Source: Methylophaga sp. 42_25_T18 (lineage in GTDB: Bacteria > Pseudomonadota > Gammaproteobacteria > Nitrosococcales > Methylophagaceae). From it: 64,000 nucleotides of DNA. A model generated the notes under the pieces. The model made no database searches. It was not told where the DNA came from and saw only the letters and a list, made by a program, of their open reading frames with translations. Numbering within the stretch: the stretch's first letter is position 1; every line of letters begins with the position of its first letter. This document shows, piece after piece, positions 8,742 through 19,092 of this stretch. A program made the position numbers and the translations under genes. The stretch spans positions 1 through 64,000 of the forward strand of contig MAAJ01000013.1 of the NCBI GenBank assembly GCA_002163085.1, read 5' to 3'.

Positions 8742-9778
8742 GCCTTAACATCTTCTTTTTTAGCACTGTCTGCTTTAGTAGATGGTTTTTTAGGTAGCAT
8801 TACAGCGCGGATTTGGGCTTCGATTTCATCAGCGGTGGCCTTGTTTTCTTTCAAGTATGCACGAACATTATCTTTGCCTTGTCCAATTCTCGTGCCATTG
8901 TAGCTATACCAAGCACCAGATTTCTCGACGATGTTTTCTTTTACGCCGAGATCGATGAGTTCACCTTCCAGTGAAATTCCTTCGCCATAAAGAATGTCAA
9001 ATTCGACCTGCTTGAAGGGCGGAGCGACTTTATTTTTAACCACTTTGACGCGAGTTTCATTCCCTTTGATTTCATCGCCTTTTTTGATGGCACCAATACG
9101 GCGAATGTCTAAACGCACAGAAGCGTAGAATTTAAGGGCGTTACCACCGGTTGTTGTTTCAGGGCTACCAAACATAACACCGATTTTCATACGAATTTGG
9201 TTAATGAAAATAACCAAGGTATTTGAACGCTTAATATTTGCAGTCAGTTTACGTAAAGCTTGTGACATCAATCGAGCTTGCAAGCCCATATGACTATCAC
9301 CCATATCACCTTCAATTTCGGCTTTAGGTGTGAGTGCAGCAACGGAGTCAATGACGATAACGTCAACAGCACCTGAGCGAACTAACATGTCGGTAATTTC
9401 TAACGCTTGTTCGCCGGTATCTGGTTGAGAGACTAATAAGTCATCAATGTTGACACCTAATTTTTCTGCGTAAAGTGGATCCAATGCATGTTCAGCATCA
9501 ACAAAGGCTGCCGTGCCGCCCGTTTTTTGCATTTCGGCAATGGCATGTAAAGTTAAAGTTGTTTTACCTGAAGATTCAGGTCCGTAGATTTCGACAACTC
9601 GACCGCGCGGCAATCCGCCTATGCCCAAGGCCACATCAAGTCCAATAGAGCCGGTTGAGACAGCTTCGATGTCACGTGAAGCAGCAGCATCACCTAAACG
9701 CATCACAGCACCTTTACCAAATTGCTTTTCAATTTGACCGAGTGCTGCGCCTAGTGCTTGCTTTTTATTGTCGTTCAT
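8738..9778 (-). CDS. recA: Recombinase RecA
   Basis: The product is 346 residues. The Walker A motif is GPESSGKTT (about 66-74), Walker B is [14 protein letters not shown], the L2 loop region has [26 protein letters not shown], here written in part as [10 protein letters not shown], and the C-terminus is lysine/acid rich. RecA forms filaments on single-stranded DNA, drives strand exchange and triggers LexA self-cleavage. It lies 56 bp downstream of pncC and is coupled to recX. I searched the 56-bp gap and the region before pncC for a CTG-N10-CAG LexA box and found none. Confidence 0.99.
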   Translation of the reverse strand: MNDNKKQALGAALGQIEKQFGKGAVMRLGDAAASRDIEAVSTGSIGLDVALGIGGLPRGRVVEIYGPESSGKTTLTLHAIAEMQKTGGTAAFVDAEHALDPLYAEKLGVNIDDLLVSQPDTGEQALEITDMLVRSGAVDVIVIDSVAALTPKAEIEGDMGDSHMGLQARLMSQALRKLTANIKRSNTLVIFINQIRMKIGVMFGSPETTTGGNALKFYASVRLDIRRIGAIKKGDEIKGNETRVKVVKNKVAPPFKQVEFDILYGEGISLEGELIDLGVKENIVEKSGAWYSYNGTRIGQGKDNVRAYLKENKATADEIEAQIRAVMLPKKPSTKADSAKKEDVKA

Positions 9779-9834
9779 ATGCGATAACCCTTGAACATGA
9801 TTATAAAAAGAAGTGATTATCCCATAGATAAGTA

Positions 9835-10326
9835 TCAGTCTCTAGCGTTTTTAACGATTCCTTGTAGTGCGGCGATAACAGCTTGATATCTGATTTGTTC
9901 TCTATCACCACTCAAGTGAATATGTTCTGATTTGGTAGCCCCATTTTTGATGGACCAAGCTAACCAAACAGTACCAACAGGTTTTTCTACTGTGCCTCCA
10001 TCCGGACCTGCAATGCCGGTGATGGCCACACTGATATTTGCATCCGAATTATCTAGGGCGCCTTGTGCCATTTCGATGGCTGTTTGCTCACTGACGGCAC
10101 CATGTTGCTCGAGTGTCGCTAAAGATACATTCAATAAATCTTGTTTTGATTTATTGCTGTAAGTAACAAAACCACGATCAAACCACGTAGAGCTGCCTGA
10201 AAGATCAGTGCAGCACTTTGATAGCCAACCACCGGTACAGGATTCAGATGTCGCCAGATGCCATTGCTGCTTATTCAATATGTCTGCGACATTTTGAATA
10301 AGAATTTGAAGATCGTTATTAGAAAT
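9835..10326 (-). CDS. pncC: Nicotinamide-nucleotide amidohydrolase PncC (CinA C-terminal family), probable ATT start
   Basis: The enzyme deamidates NMN to nicotinate mononucleotide in the pyridine nucleotide cycle. Family motifs are clear: [53 protein letters not shown] and KPVGTVW. The only conventional start codon in frame is TTG at 10278-10276, which removes the first conserved helix. The frame stays open upstream and reads [16 protein letters not shown], which lines up residue by residue with the beginning of the E. coli protein as I remember it. There is no ATG, GTG, TTG or CTG between the upstream stop (10371-10369) and that TTG. An ATT at 10326-10324 lies 6 bp after AGGGGA and would give 163 residues, the family length. 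It precedes recA, as cinA does in several bacteria. Confidence 0.85.
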   Translation of the reverse strand: MSNNDLQILIQNVADILNKQQWHLATSESCTGGWLSKCCTDLSGSSTWFDRGFVTYSNKSKQDLLNVSLATLEQHGAVSEQTAIEMAQGALDNSDANISVAITGIAGPDGGTVEKPVGTVWLAWSIKNGATKSEHIHLSGDREQIRYQAVIAALQGIVKNARD

Positions 10327-10375
10327 AATAATTCCCCTATCGTGTAAACCTAAATATAACGCTATACGTTAAACT

Positions 10376-12952
10376 ATGCCGATGGCAAAAAACACAACTT
10401 CAACTCATACGCCGATGATGCAGCAATATATGCGTATCAAAGCCGAACATCCCGATTATTTATTGTTTTATCGCATGGGCGATTTTTATGAGCTATTTTT
10501 TGATGATGCTCATAAAGCTGCGGAACTGTTAGATATTACCTTAACGGCAAGAGGAAGCAGTGCCGGTTCACCGATACCGATGGCTGGTGTGCCCTATCAT
10601 GCGGCAGATTCTTATTTGTCACGGTTGATCAAAATTGGCGAATCGGTGGCGATTTGTGAACAAATAGGTGATCCAGCGACTAGTAAAGGTCCCGTTGAAC
10701 GGCAAGTGGTACGCGTATTGACACCGGGAACCTTAACTGAAGAGTCACTGTTAGAAAGTAGAGCTGAGAACTTATTAACTAGCGTATATCAGTCGAAAGG
10801 GCGTTATGGCGTAGCCACAGTAGAGTTAAGTAGTGGTCGATTTACGGTTAGTGAGTTTAATTCCATATCGGAGCTGTTGTCTGAGCTGGCCCGGCTGCAA
10901 GCGGCCGAGATTTTACTGGATGAAGCTGAGTTAGATAATTTCCCTGAATTTAAAAAACAAATCCGAACTCTGCCGCAATGGCATTTTGATTTGGATTTAG
11001 CTAGACGACGGCTCTGTGAACATTTCAAAACCTCTGATTTAAATGGTTTTGGTTGTGAGAATTTAGATTTAGCGATTACAGCTGCGGGCTGTTTGCTTAA
11101 TTATGCTAAAGAAACGCACCGTACGGCTTTACCTCACTTACGTAAACTCACAGTGGAACATGCTGATGACAGTATTCGGCTGGATCCTCAGTCTCGACGA
11201 AACTTGGAGCTAGAACAAAATTTATCCGGAGGGCGTGAACATACGGTTTTATCAGTGCTTGATAAAACGGCAACGCCAATGGGTGCACGTCTATTACGAC
11301 GTTGGTTATTACGGCCTATACGTGACCGTTATGTCTTGCAACAACGTCAATCAGCGATTCAGCAGTTTATCGTCCAACAACAGATTGAAGAGGGGCGGCA
11401 ACAGTTACAAAGCTTGGGTGATATTGAACGAACACTGACGAGAATTGCACTTAGGTCCGCACGACCTCGTGATTTTATGCAGTTACGAAATACACTTGCT
11501 TCCTTACCAAATTTGCATCAGTTTCTGAGTGCCTTCGAAGGCGGTCGCCTACCACAACTCGATCGTGAACTAGGCCATTTCCCCGAATTATTTGAGTTAT
11601 TGCAAAAAGCACTGGTTGAGCACCCACCGGTGTTAATTCGTGATGGTGGGGTGATTGCTGCTGGTTATGATCAAGAGCTGGATGAGCTGCGAAATATTCA
11701 TGACAATGCTAACCAATTTCTGGTCGACTTAGAGCAACGAGAACGAGAGCGAACCGGAATTTCCACGTTAAAGGTTGGCTATAACCGTGTGCATGGTTAT
11801 TACATAGAATTTAGTCGATCTCATAATATTGAGTTGCCTACGGAATATGTCCGTAGGCAAACACTAAAAAATGCCGAGCGATTCATCACACCAGAATTGA
11901 AAAAATTTGAAGAGCAAGTATTAAGTGCAAATGAACATGCATTAGCGCTAGAAAAACGGTTATATGATGAGTTGTTTGATAAGGTGGCGCCTGATTTACC
12001 GGCACTTGAAGTATCGGCAAGTGCCTTAGCAGAATTGGATGTATTAACTAATTTGGCAGAACGTGCAGAAGCATTAGATTATGTTGCTCCTGAACTGTCA
12101 GATAGGGATGGTATTGTCATTGAGGGCGGACGTCATCCGGTTGTCGAAGCGTTTGTAGACAATAAATTTTATCCCAATGATTTATTGATGACCGAGCAAC
12201 AACGAATGTTAGTGGTAACGGGCCCGAATATGGGTGGTAAATCGACGTATATGCGCCAAGTAGCCTTAATTGTATTAATGGCGCATATAGGCAGTTTTGT
12301 TCCAGCAAGTAAAGCTATCATTGGCCCAGTAGATCAGATCTTTACCCGTATTGGTGCATCAGATGATTTGGCCTCAGGCCGTTCAACATTCATGGTTGAA
12401 ATGAATGAGGCGGCTAATATACTTAATAATGCGACTCATCGGAGTCTGATATTAATGGATGAAATTGGCCGAGGTACCAGTACCTTTGATGGTTTAGCTC
12501 TCGCATGGTCATGTGCAGAAAAACTGATCCGTGATATTGGTGCTTACACCTTGTTTGCAACCCATTATTTTGAATTAACACAATTGCCTGAGCAGTATGA
12601 CAAAGCAAAGAATGTGCATTTAGATGCTGTTGAACATGGTGACAAGCTTGTCTTTTTACATCAGGTTAAACAAGGGGCTGCCAATCAAAGTTATGGAATA
12701 CAAGTTGCACAGTTGGCCGGTGTCCCTGAGGATGTGATCCGTGCAGCCAAGAAGAAACTGCTGCAGCTCGAGCAGAATAGCCATCAGTCTTCTGATAATC
12801 GGGAGACGCAACAAACTGATTTGTTTAATCAGCCCGTTGGGCCGTCTAAAGTCGAGCAATACTTAAGCAAATTAGATCCCAATGAACTCAGCCCTAAACA
12901 AGCACTGGCACAGTTATACCACCTTACGGACTTATTAAGTTCAGAAAGCTAA
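10376..12952 (+). CDS. mutS: DNA mismatch repair protein MutS
   Basis: The product is 858 residues. The mismatch-recognition domain begins with [20 protein letters not shown] and contains the Phe-x-Glu motif in [13 protein letters not shown]. The core and clamp domains follow, then the ATPase with Walker [10 protein letters not shown], the [12 protein letters not shown]alker B region and FATHYFELT. It recognises base mismatches and recruits MutL. ATG at 10376 is used; a second ATG at 10382 is equally possible, since neither has a good ribosome binding site. It is divergent from pncC with only about 50 bp between. Confidence 0.98.
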   Translation: MPMAKNTTSTHTPMMQQYMRIKAEHPDYLLFYRMGDFYELFFDDAHKAAELLDITLTARGSSAGSPIPMAGVPYHAADSYLSRLIKIGESVAICEQIGDPATSKGPVERQVVRVLTPGTLTEESLLESRAENLLTSVYQSKGRYGVATVELSSGRFTVSEFNSISELLSELARLQAAEILLDEAELDNFPEFKKQIRTLPQWHFDLDLARRRLCEHFKTSDLNGFGCENLDLAITAAGCLLNYAKETHRTALPHLRKLTVEHADDSIRLDPQSRRNLELEQNLSGGREHTVLSVLDKTATPMGARLLRRWLLRPIRDRYVLQQRQSAIQQFIVQQQIEEGRQQLQSLGDIERTLTRIALRSARPRDFMQLRNTLASLPNLHQFLSAFEGGRLPQLDRELGHFPELFELLQKALVEHPPVLIRDGGVIAAGYDQELDELRNIHDNANQFLVDLEQRERERTGISTLKVGYNRVHGYYIEFSRSHNIELPTEYVRRQTLKNAERFITPELKKFEEQVLSANEHALALEKRLYDELFDKVAPDLPALEVSASALAELDVLTNLAERAEALDYVAPELSDRDGIVIEGGRHPVVEAFVDNKFYPNDLLMTEQQRMLVVTGPNMGGKSTYMRQVALIVLMAHIGSFVPASKAIIGPVDQIFTRIGASDDLASGRSTFMVEMNEAANILNNATHRSLILMDEIGRGTSTFDGLALAWSCAEKLIRDIGAYTLFATHYFELTQLPEQYDKAKNVHLDAVEHGDKLVFLHQVKQGAANQSYGIQVAQLAGVPEDVIRAAKKKLLQLEQNSHQSSDNRETQQTDLFNQPVGPSKVEQYLSKLDPNELSPKQALAQLYHLTDLLSSES

Positions 12953-13018
12953 CAGAGTAATTTTAAATAGATTTCTAGCAAAGTTATACGGACAGAACAG
13001 AAAGGTTAGAATGGTTTA

Positions 13019-14602
13019 TTAAGTGGTATCTGTTTGATAAATAACGACTTGATTACGGCCTCGGTCTTTAGCTTGATATAAGGCTTTATCCGCATGAGCA
13101 ATTAATTCATCAAGTGATACTTCATCTTGCATTGTCGCAATACCAATGCTGACGGTGATAGTACGGTCAGTGACTCCTTCATAAATGGTTGTTTCAATTT
13201 CGTGACGGATCCGCTCAGCTAGAATTTTGGCTTGTTGAGTATCGGTCTCTGTGGCAATAAGTAAAAATTCTTCGCCACCAAAGCGACCAAAGGCATCAGT
13301 TTTTCTTAGCGAAGATTGCACCGTGGCAGCTAAGGTTATAAGCACTTTGTCTCCAGCAGCATGACCTAATGTATCGTTAATATTTTTAAAGTGATCAATA
13401 TCAAAAAGTAGACAACAAAGAGGGCGATTAAATCGTTTGGCACGCTGCCATTCATGCATGCCATATTCCACAATAGCACGCCGGTTGAGTAAGCTCGTGA
13501 GTTCATCGGTGGTAGCAAGTCGTTCCATGTGACGAGCATATAACCGGCTTCGCCACCATAGAATGGCCACTAAAATGAGAACGCCAATAGCGAGGCCAAT
13601 GACAAGATACTGCATCTGTAAGAGTTGTTGCCGATGTTGTAGTTCTTGTTGTTGGCTTTGATTAAGTAGTGCTAGGCGTTTGTTGGAATCAGCAAATTGT
13701 TGGGTTTCAAACTGTACTTGCAAGCGTTGTGTTGTTTCTCTGGTTTGTTGTTCCAGTTGTAGCTGTAATAGTTGAGTGTAGGCGCGCTGACTGATAAAGG
13801 CCTGTTCATATTGCTGTAATTGTTCATACGCGGTGCTTAATCCGCGGTAGGTCCTTAATAAGACCATATTTGATGCGCTTTCAGCGAGTGTTGGCAAAGC
13901 CGCTTCATAATGAGTCAAAGCTATTTCAAACTGGTTTTTGGTTTGAGCAATATCACCTAAGTGACGATGTACGGCAGCAATTTGAACGGCATCATTTACA
14001 ACTGCAAAGTCTTGCAGTGCTTCTGTTAAATATGTACGTGCGGAGTCGAAATTTAATTGAGCTTGGGCGTTGACCCCCATTGCTTTTAGTGTGTAAGCCA
14101 TGCCTGATTGATCTTCTAAATCACGACTTATGGCTAGTGACTGTTCAAAATTAGTTTCAGCCACAAGGTGATTTTTTAAGCTGGCATTCACGTGACCGAG
14201 ATTGAACAAGGACACGGCAAGCGCTTCTTGGTCACCATTGGCCTTATCAACGGTGACTAACTCACTGTAATAGCGATGTGCTTGCTCATACTGCCCGGTG
14301 TTGAAATATACCTTTGCTATGGAATTGAGCACATTGTTGCTTAGTTCATCGTCCTCAAGTGTTTCACTAAGCTCATAAGCGCGCGTTAACGAGGTTAATG
14401 CTTGTTCATACTGAGACTGCCGAATATTATCATCAGCAAGCTGTATTAAGGTTTGTAGTTCAATTATTTGTGGGCTTGGAAATTGACTTGACGGTGACTG
14501 ACTGTGATCTTCAGCCCACGATAATTCAAACGTTAAAGCCAGTATTATGGCGACAATGAACGATCGAAATCCGAATGGTCGATTTAATAAAAAGGTCTTC
14601 AT
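13019..14602 (-). CDS. TPR-repeat diguanylate cyclase (GGDEF)
   Basis: The product is 527 residues. A signal-anchor or signal peptide is followed by about six tetratricopeptide repeats (roughly 45-290; for example GQYEQAHRYYSELVTVDKAN), a Gln-rich coiled coil, one membrane span (YLVIGLAIGVLILVAILWW, about 335-353) and a GGDEF domain. The active-site signature is intact as GGEEF, and the product-inhibition I-site RxxD (RKTD) lies five residues before it. The protein should therefore make c-di-GMP in the cytoplasm in response to a periplasmic peptide or protein contact. It is convergent with mutS. No genetic partner is evident. Confidence 0.9.
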   Translation of the reverse strand: MKTFLLNRPFGFRSFIVAIILALTFELSWAEDHSQSPSSQFPSPQIIELQTLIQLADDNIRQSQYEQALTSLTRAYELSETLEDDELSNNVLNSIAKVYFNTGQYEQAHRYYSELVTVDKANGDQEALAVSLFNLGHVNASLKNHLVAETNFEQSLAISRDLEDQSGMAYTLKAMGVNAQAQLNFDSARTYLTEALQDFAVVNDAVQIAAVHRHLGDIAQTKNQFEIALTHYEAALPTLAESASNMVLLRTYRGLSTAYEQLQQYEQAFISQRAYTQLLQLQLEQQTRETTQRLQVQFETQQFADSNKRLALLNQSQQQELQHRQQLLQMQYLVIGLAIGVLILVAILWWRSRLYARHMERLATTDELTSLLNRRAIVEYGMHEWQRAKRFNRPLCCLLFDIDHFKNINDTLGHAAGDKVLITLAATVQSSLRKTDAFGRFGGEEFLLIATETDTQQAKILAERIRHEIETTIYEGVTDRTITVSIGIATMQDEVSLDELIAHADKALYQAKDRGRNQVVIYQTDTT

Positions 14603-14675
14603 GGTTCTCGACCGGAAAACGTTTGCAGATATGAGTGGAAAAGCATAGACCGAATAATACTGTGTATTCTTCTAA

Positions 14676-14695
14676 AATAGATAGCGCTATCTATT
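14676..14695. promoter_or_regulatory. Perfect 20-bp palindrome upstream of the GGDEF gene
   Basis: AATAGATAGC is followed directly by GCTATCTATT, a perfect dyad with no spacer. It lies in the 125-bp gap between ycgL (ends 14728) and the start of the diguanylate cyclase gene (14602), about 75 bp upstream of that start codon. This is where an operator for a dimeric regulator would be expected. No T-run flanks it. Confidence 0.5.
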
Positions 14696-14727
14696 AAGCT
14701 GAGAAAAAATCCATTCATTAGCGATTA

Positions 14728-15006
14728 CTAATTAACGTATTTTGGCGGCTCTTTAAAGTTAGTTAAATTCTGTACAGGCATTGGCATTTGCACGTGATAA
14801 CCATGTGTTTCTAAGTTTTTTTTCACTTTGTCGAGATCTTCTCTGGCTAATTTTCTTTTAGCGGATAACTCAACTTCCATGACAAATATTGGTTCTTTAC
14901 CCATAGAGTCATAGAGTGCTTGAGGTACGGCTGAAAAATCATCTTTTTTAGTGAGATAGAGGTAGAGTTCGTCTTTTCGACTACTTTTATAGATATATGT
15001 TTTCAT
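14728..15006 (-). CDS. YcgL domain-containing protein
   Basis: The product is 92 residues and matches the YcgL family throughout: YIYKSSRKDELYLYL, KKDDFSAVPQALYDSMG, LAREDLDKVKKNLETHGYH and the proline-rich QMPMPVQNL. The family is small, cytoplasmic and conserved in gammaproteobacteria, with no established biochemical role. It starts 8 bp after the VOC protein gene ends and is probably co-transcribed with it. Confidence 0.85.
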   Translation of the reverse strand: MKTYIYKSSRKDELYLYLTKKDDFSAVPQALYDSMGKEPIFVMEVELSAKRKLAREDLDKVKKNLETHGYHVQMPMPVQNLTNFKEPPKYVN

Positions 15007-15013
15007 TTATACG

Positions 15014-15406
15014 TTAAGAAATAGGTGGGTGAAATATGATCTGCACAACAGTTCCTGCAGGGTCATAACAATAAAAACTTCGAGCTCCATCACGGTGGGT
15101 TCGAGGTGCCTGTCTTATTTTAACATTGTGGTGTTGTAAAAATTCAAACCATTCATCGACTTGATCTAGGGTATTGATAATAAAACCAATATGATCGAGT
15201 TTTTGTGGACCACTAGTATCAAAGTCTTCACTGGCACGGTGAAGAGCCAAATTATCATTACCCGATGTTAGGTACACATTGTCATTATCTGGGCGCCATT
15301 CTACTGACATGCCTAATAAATCAACATAATAATGTTCACATGCCGCTAGATCAGTCACAAAGAGTGCGATATGTCGCATGCCACCGGTTGCAGCTGGACG
15401 CTTCAT
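15014..15406 (-). CDS. VOC (glyoxalase/bleomycin resistance) family protein
   Basis: The product is 130 residues with a single vicinal-oxygen-chelate fold unit: MRHIALFVTDLAACEHYYVD at the start, LDHIGFIINTLDQVDEW in the middle, and RSFYCYDPAGTVVQIIF at the end. The spaced His and Glu/Gln positions could bind a divalent metal. Substrates in this family range from methylglyoxal adducts to aromatic compounds and cannot be chosen here. GGAG lies 8 bp before the ATG. The neighbours OsmC and YcgL give no specific clue. Confidence 0.8.
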   Translation of the reverse strand: MKRPAATGGMRHIALFVTDLAACEHYYVDLLGMSVEWRPDNDNVYLTSGNDNLALHRASEDFDTSGPQKLDHIGFIINTLDQVDEWFEFLQHHNVKIRQAPRTHRDGARSFYCYDPAGTVVQIIFHPPIS

Positions 15407-15460
15407 TTTTTATTCTCCAAATCGAGGTTGGCAAGTTGTTTTTAAGATGGGCTCTAGCAC

Positions 15461-15883
15461 CTATTGCTCACTATCAATGATTTCGTAATCGTGTGTGATC
15501 TCGGCTGTTTTACCTAGCATTAAAGAGGCAGAACAGTATTTTTCAGTTGATAGTTCCACCGCACGTTTAACATGAGCTTCTTTTAAACCTTTGCCGATGA
15601 CTTTGTAGTGAACATTAATTTTAGTGAATACCTTTGGTACTTCTTCACTGCGTTCGCTATCAATTTCAACGACACAGTCATGGATGTCCTGTCGTGATTT
15701 TTTAAGCATAGTGACGACATCAAATGCGGTGCAGCCACCTAAACCAAGGAGTAACAGCTCCATAGGACGCATGCCTGTACCATGGCCACCCATTTCTTCA
15801 GGACCATCCATAACAACGGTATGGCCAGTTCCTGATTCGCCTAAAAACATCACATCTTCGACCCATTTCACTCGTGCTTTCAT
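15461..15883 (-). CDS. OsmC family peroxiredoxin-like protein (YhfA type)
   Basis: The product is 140 residues. The two redox-active cysteines of the OsmC family are present: C51 in LLLLGLGGCTAFDVV and C117 in STEKYCSASLML. Members reduce organic hydroperoxides or handle other thiol chemistry. It is divergent from the Crp-like regulator gene with 110 bp between, the same arrangement as yhfA-crp in E. coli and the OsmC gene beside vfr in Pseudomonas. This supports vertical descent and possible control by that regulator. Confidence 0.88.
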   Translation of the reverse strand: MKARVKWVEDVMFLGESGTGHTVVMDGPEEMGGHGTGMRPMELLLLGLGGCTAFDVVTMLKKSRQDIHDCVVEIDSERSEEVPKVFTKINVHYKVIGKGLKEAHVKRAVELSTEKYCSASLMLGKTAEITHDYEIIDSEQ

Positions 15884-15993
15884 TAAAATTTAACCTACAT
15901 ATTGAAAAATAACGCTAATTTTGCCATATTCAGCACTAGTCGACAGTTTTTTAGTGCATAATTCAGTACGCAAATGCACAGTTTTCAGGGAAT

Positions 15994-16662
15994 GTGATGG
16001 ATTATTTACGATTTAAAGAAATAGAGCAGGGCTTGGGAGACTTTTTTCATTGTTGTCATAGCAAGCTGTATCCAGCAAAAACCACCATCATTCGTCCTGG
16101 TTCCGCTGCTGATACGCTTTATTACATTCGTGAAGGCTCAGTCACCATCAGCATGGAAAATGAAAAGGGTGAAGAATTGATCATTGCCTATTTAAGTCAA
16201 GGTGACTTTTTAGGTGAGATAGGACTCTTTTCTAATGTTGGTGATCGTACTGTAACGGTGCGTACGCGCAGTGAGTGCCGAACTGAAGAAATCACCTATG
16301 CGCAAATTAAATCACAGGCTAATAATAAATTGAAAGCTTGCTACCCTGCGTTATTGCAAATCTTAGCGGAACAAATGGCTAAGCGTTTATTAGCGTCTAA
16401 CCGTAAAGCAAGCGATCTGGCCTTTTTAGATGTAGCAGGGCGAGTAGAATCAGCATTACAAGAATTAGCCAGTCAGCCTGATGCGATGAAACATCCTGAA
16501 GGCAAGCAAATTAAAGTGACTCGACAAGAAATTAGTCGAATGGTTGGTTGTTCGCGTGAAATGGCTGGTCGGGTATTAAAATCACTACAAGATGCGGGTA
16601 TTTTATGGGCGCATGGCAAAACCATGATTGTCTATGATGATGAGCATCGTGACGGCAATTAA
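15994..16662 (+). CDS. Crp/Vfr-like cAMP-responsive transcription regulator
   Basis: The product is 222 residues from GTG (15994) or ATG (15997); AGGGA stands just upstream. The N-terminal cyclic-nucleotide domain keeps GEIGLF, and the Arg-Thr pair GDRTVTVR stands where E. coli CRP has Arg82-Ser83. The C-helix positions equivalent to T127/S128 read Ser-Asn. The C-terminal helix-turn-helix VTRQEISRMVGCSREMAGRVL is close to Vfr, and DLAFLDVAGRV is the shared hinge. Together these predict cAMP-dependent binding to TGTGA-N6-TCACA sites. The window also holds a class III adenylate cyclase (26226) and a class-II cAMP phosphodiesterase (30050), which would set its ligand level. Confidence 0.92.
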   Translation: MMDYLRFKEIEQGLGDFFHCCHSKLYPAKTTIIRPGSAADTLYYIREGSVTISMENEKGEELIIAYLSQGDFLGEIGLFSNVGDRTVTVRTRSECRTEEITYAQIKSQANNKLKACYPALLQILAEQMAKRLLASNRKASDLAFLDVAGRVESALQELASQPDAMKHPEGKQIKVTRQEISRMVGCSREMAGRVLKSLQDAGILWAHGKTMIVYDDEHRDGN

Positions 16663-16663
16663 T

Positions 16664-17461
16664 TTAACTGAATAATTTACTCAACTGTGCACCCGGATCG
16701 TCAGCGCGCATAAAGGCTTCACCAACGAGAAACCCATTCACTTTATGTTCACGCATTAATGCCACATCGGTAGGAGCATGAATACCACTCTCTGTGATTA
16801 CAGTATGGCTATCGGGAATACGTGCTAATAAATCTAATGTGGTGTCTAAACTAGTTTCAAACGTACTTAAGTTACGATTATTGATGCCGATTAAAGGTAA
16901 ATTTAATAATAAGGCACGTTCAAGCTCTTCTAAATTGTGAACTTCAACTAACACATCCATTTCAAGCTGCATGGCAAGATCAGATAACTCAATCAGTTGT
17001 TCATCATTCAGGGCTGAAACGATTAATAAGATACAGTCAGCAGCAATAGCTCTAGCTTCATAGACCTGATAAGGATCAATAATAAAATCCTTCCGAATAA
17101 CGGGTAAAGAACACGCTTCACGTGCTTGTTTTAAATAAAGCTCATTACCTTGGAAAAAGTCTTTATCGGTTAAAACCGATAAACACGCAGCACCATGTTG
17201 TTCATAGCTTTTCGCAATGTCGGCAGGAATGAAATTCTCGCGTAACAGACCTTTGCTTGGCGATGCTTTTTTTATTTCGGCGATGACTGCAGATTTACCT
17301 GCATTAATCTTCGCTTCGATAGCCTCAACAAAACCACGCACCGGATCTGCAATCTCAGCGAGTTCATTCATCTGTTGCAAACTAACGGCTTTGCTACGCT
17401 CGGCAATCTCTTCAGTTTTACGCTGTAGGATTTTTTTTAAGATATCAGGTGTGTCGGTCAT
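16664..17461 (-). CDS. trpC: Indole-3-glycerol phosphate synthase
   Basis: The product is 265 residues, the monofunctional TrpC. Motifs include [14 protein letters not shown] (phosphate and substrate loop), [37 protein letters not shown] and VITESGIH. It closes the indole ring from carboxyphenylamino-deoxyribulose phosphate in tryptophan synthesis. It follows trpD by 19 bp and converges on the Crp-like gene with one base between stop codons. The trpG-trpD-trpC-crp order is the Pseudomonas order. Confidence 0.97.
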   Translation of the reverse strand: MTDTPDILKKILQRKTEEIAERSKAVSLQQMNELAEIADPVRGFVEAIEAKINAGKSAVIAEIKKASPSKGLLRENFIPADIAKSYEQHGAACLSVLTDKDFFQGNELYLKQAREACSLPVIRKDFIIDPYQVYEARAIAADCILLIVSALNDEQLIELSDLAMQLEMDVLVEVHNLEELERALLLNLPLIGINNRNLSTFETSLDTTLDLLARIPDSHTVITESGIHAPTDVALMREHKVNGFLVGEAFMRADDPGAQLSKLFS

Positions 17462-17480
17462 GGTGTGCTCTTAAATTTAT

Positions 17481-18494
17481 TTAGGCATTAGTACAGGCAA
17501 CAAACTCATCGAGTTTTTGTTGTGCTGTGCCATTATCAATATGTTGTTGTGCCAGAGTGATGCCTTCGGCAAGTGAGGCTGTTAAATCAGCAGCGTAGAT
17601 GGCGGCGCCAGCATTTAAACTGACAATATCTCGTGCAGGGCCTAGTTCGCCAGCAAAAATAGCTTGAATGATGGCCAAACTTTGTTTGGCATCACTCACT
17701 GCCAGTTGGCCAATATCCTTACGTTGTAAACCGAAGTCTTCGGGTTTTATTGTATAGGTGTTGATTTCACCGTTATTAAGTTCGGCAACATAACTATCAG
17801 AGCCAATACTGATTTCATCTAGTCCATCCTCAGCATGTACTACCAAGACATGTTGGCTGCCCAGTTCCTTGAGCACTTGCGCCATCGGTTCAACCCACTT
17901 TCTGTCGAACACACCTAATACTTGGTTCTTAGCTCTGGCAGGATTAGTCAATGGGCCAAGTAGGTTAAAAATCGTTCTGACGGCCATTTCACGACGAGGA
18001 CCGATAGCATGTTTCATGGCACCATGATGTTTTTGAGCAAACATGAAGCCAACACCTACTGTTTCAATGCAGTGTTTCACTTGCTCTGGTGTGATGTCTA
18101 AATTAACGCCGGCGGCTTCTAAGACATCAGCACTACCTGAACTACTGCTAATAGAACGGTTACCATGTTTGGCCACGGTTGCACCTGCGGCCGAGACTAC
18201 GAAGGCACTGGCCGTTGATATATTAAATGTACTGGCGCCATCACCACCGGTGCCGCAAGTATCAACGATATGGTCGCCGATAATGTCGACAGGTGTAGCA
18301 AGATCACGCATTACTTTTGCGGCGGCAGCAATTTCAGTTACGGTTTCACCTTTCATTTGCAGGCCCACCAAAAAACCACCGATTTGGGCAGATGTTGCAT
18401 TGCCTGTCATGATGGTTTTCATCACAGTCTGCATATCGTGACTTGTCAGATCCTTTTTTTGAATAACGGTCTTAATCGCTGTTTGCAAATCCAT
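17481..18494 (-). CDS. trpD: Anthranilate phosphoribosyltransferase
   Basis: The product is 337 residues when started at the ATG at 18494-18492 ([12 protein letters not shown]), which matches the family N-terminus. A longer frame from 18545 would overlap trpG and adds 17 residues with no family match. Motifs: [14 protein letters not shown] (PRPP loop), [35 protein letters not shown] and [11 protein letters not shown]. It transfers phosphoribosyl to anthranilate. The gap to trpG is 19 bp with this start. Confidence 0.96.
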   Translation of the reverse strand: MDLQTAIKTVIQKKDLTSHDMQTVMKTIMTGNATSAQIGGFLVGLQMKGETVTEIAAAAKVMRDLATPVDIIGDHIVDTCGTGGDGASTFNISTASAFVVSAAGATVAKHGNRSISSSSGSADVLEAAGVNLDITPEQVKHCIETVGVGFMFAQKHHGAMKHAIGPRREMAVRTIFNLLGPLTNPARAKNQVLGVFDRKWVEPMAQVLKELGSQHVLVVHAEDGLDEISIGSDSYVAELNNGEINTYTIKPEDFGLQRKDIGQLAVSDAKQSLAIIQAIFAGELGPARDIVSLNAGAAIYAADLTASLAEGITLAQQHIDNGTAQQKLDEFVACTNA

Positions 18495-18513
18495 AGTTAA
18501 TCTCGCTGCCGTG

Positions 18514-19092
18514 TTATCGCTCAAGAAAGTTTTTGAGTAATTCATGACCTTGTTCAGTCAGAATAGATTCGGGATGAAATTGCACACCTTCAATAGGTAA
18601 TGTTTTATGTTGAATCCCCATGATTTCATCTAATTCACCATTAGCTGTTTGAGTCCATGCCGTGATCTCAAAACAATCGGGAATTGACTTTTGCTCTATC
18701 ACTAAAGAATGATAACGTGTAGCTTTAAAAGGATTGTCTAAGCCTTTAAATACACTAGAGTTATTGTGGTAAACAAAAGAGGTCTTTCCGTGCATTATTT
18801 CGCCAGCATGGACGATGTTACCACCAAATGCTTGGCCGATAGATTGATGCCCTAAACAGACACCAAGGATGGGTTTCTTACCAGAGAAGTGTTTGATAAC
18901 CTCTAGTGATATTCCTGCCTCATTCGGTGTGCATGGACCCGGAGAAATAACAATTTTATCTGGGTTTAATGCTTCAATTTCTTCGAGTGTTATTTTGTCA
19001 TTACGATGCACATGTACATCGGCACCTAGTTCACCGAAGTATTGCACTAGGTTATAGGTAAATGAATCGTAATTGTCGAGCATCAACAGCAT
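18514..19092 (-). CDS. trpG: Anthranilate synthase component II (glutamine amidotransferase)
   Basis: The product is 192 residues. The class I amidotransferase triad is visible: C79 in [15 protein letters not shown], and the His and Glu in [11 protein letters not shown]. The oxyanion strand [12 protein letters not shown] is present. It supplies ammonia from glutamine to TrpE and probably also to aminodeoxychorismate synthase. Its partner trpE lies about 12 kb away at 31023 on the same strand, separated by the secretion/signalling insert. Confidence 0.96.
   Translation of the reverse strand: MLLMLDNYDSFTYNLVQYFGELGADVHVHRNDKITLEEIEALNPDKIVISPGPCTPNEAGISLEVIKHFSGKKPILGVCLGHQSIGQAFGGNIVHAGEIMHGKTSFVYHNNSSVFKGLDNPFKATRYHSLVIEQKSIPDCFEITAWTQTANGELDEIMGIQHKTLPIEGVQFHPESILTEQGHELLKNFLER

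Noticed and set aside
18495..18545. Longer N-terminus for trpD
   Set aside because: The extra 17 residues overlap trpG and do not match the family, which begins at the ATG at 18494.
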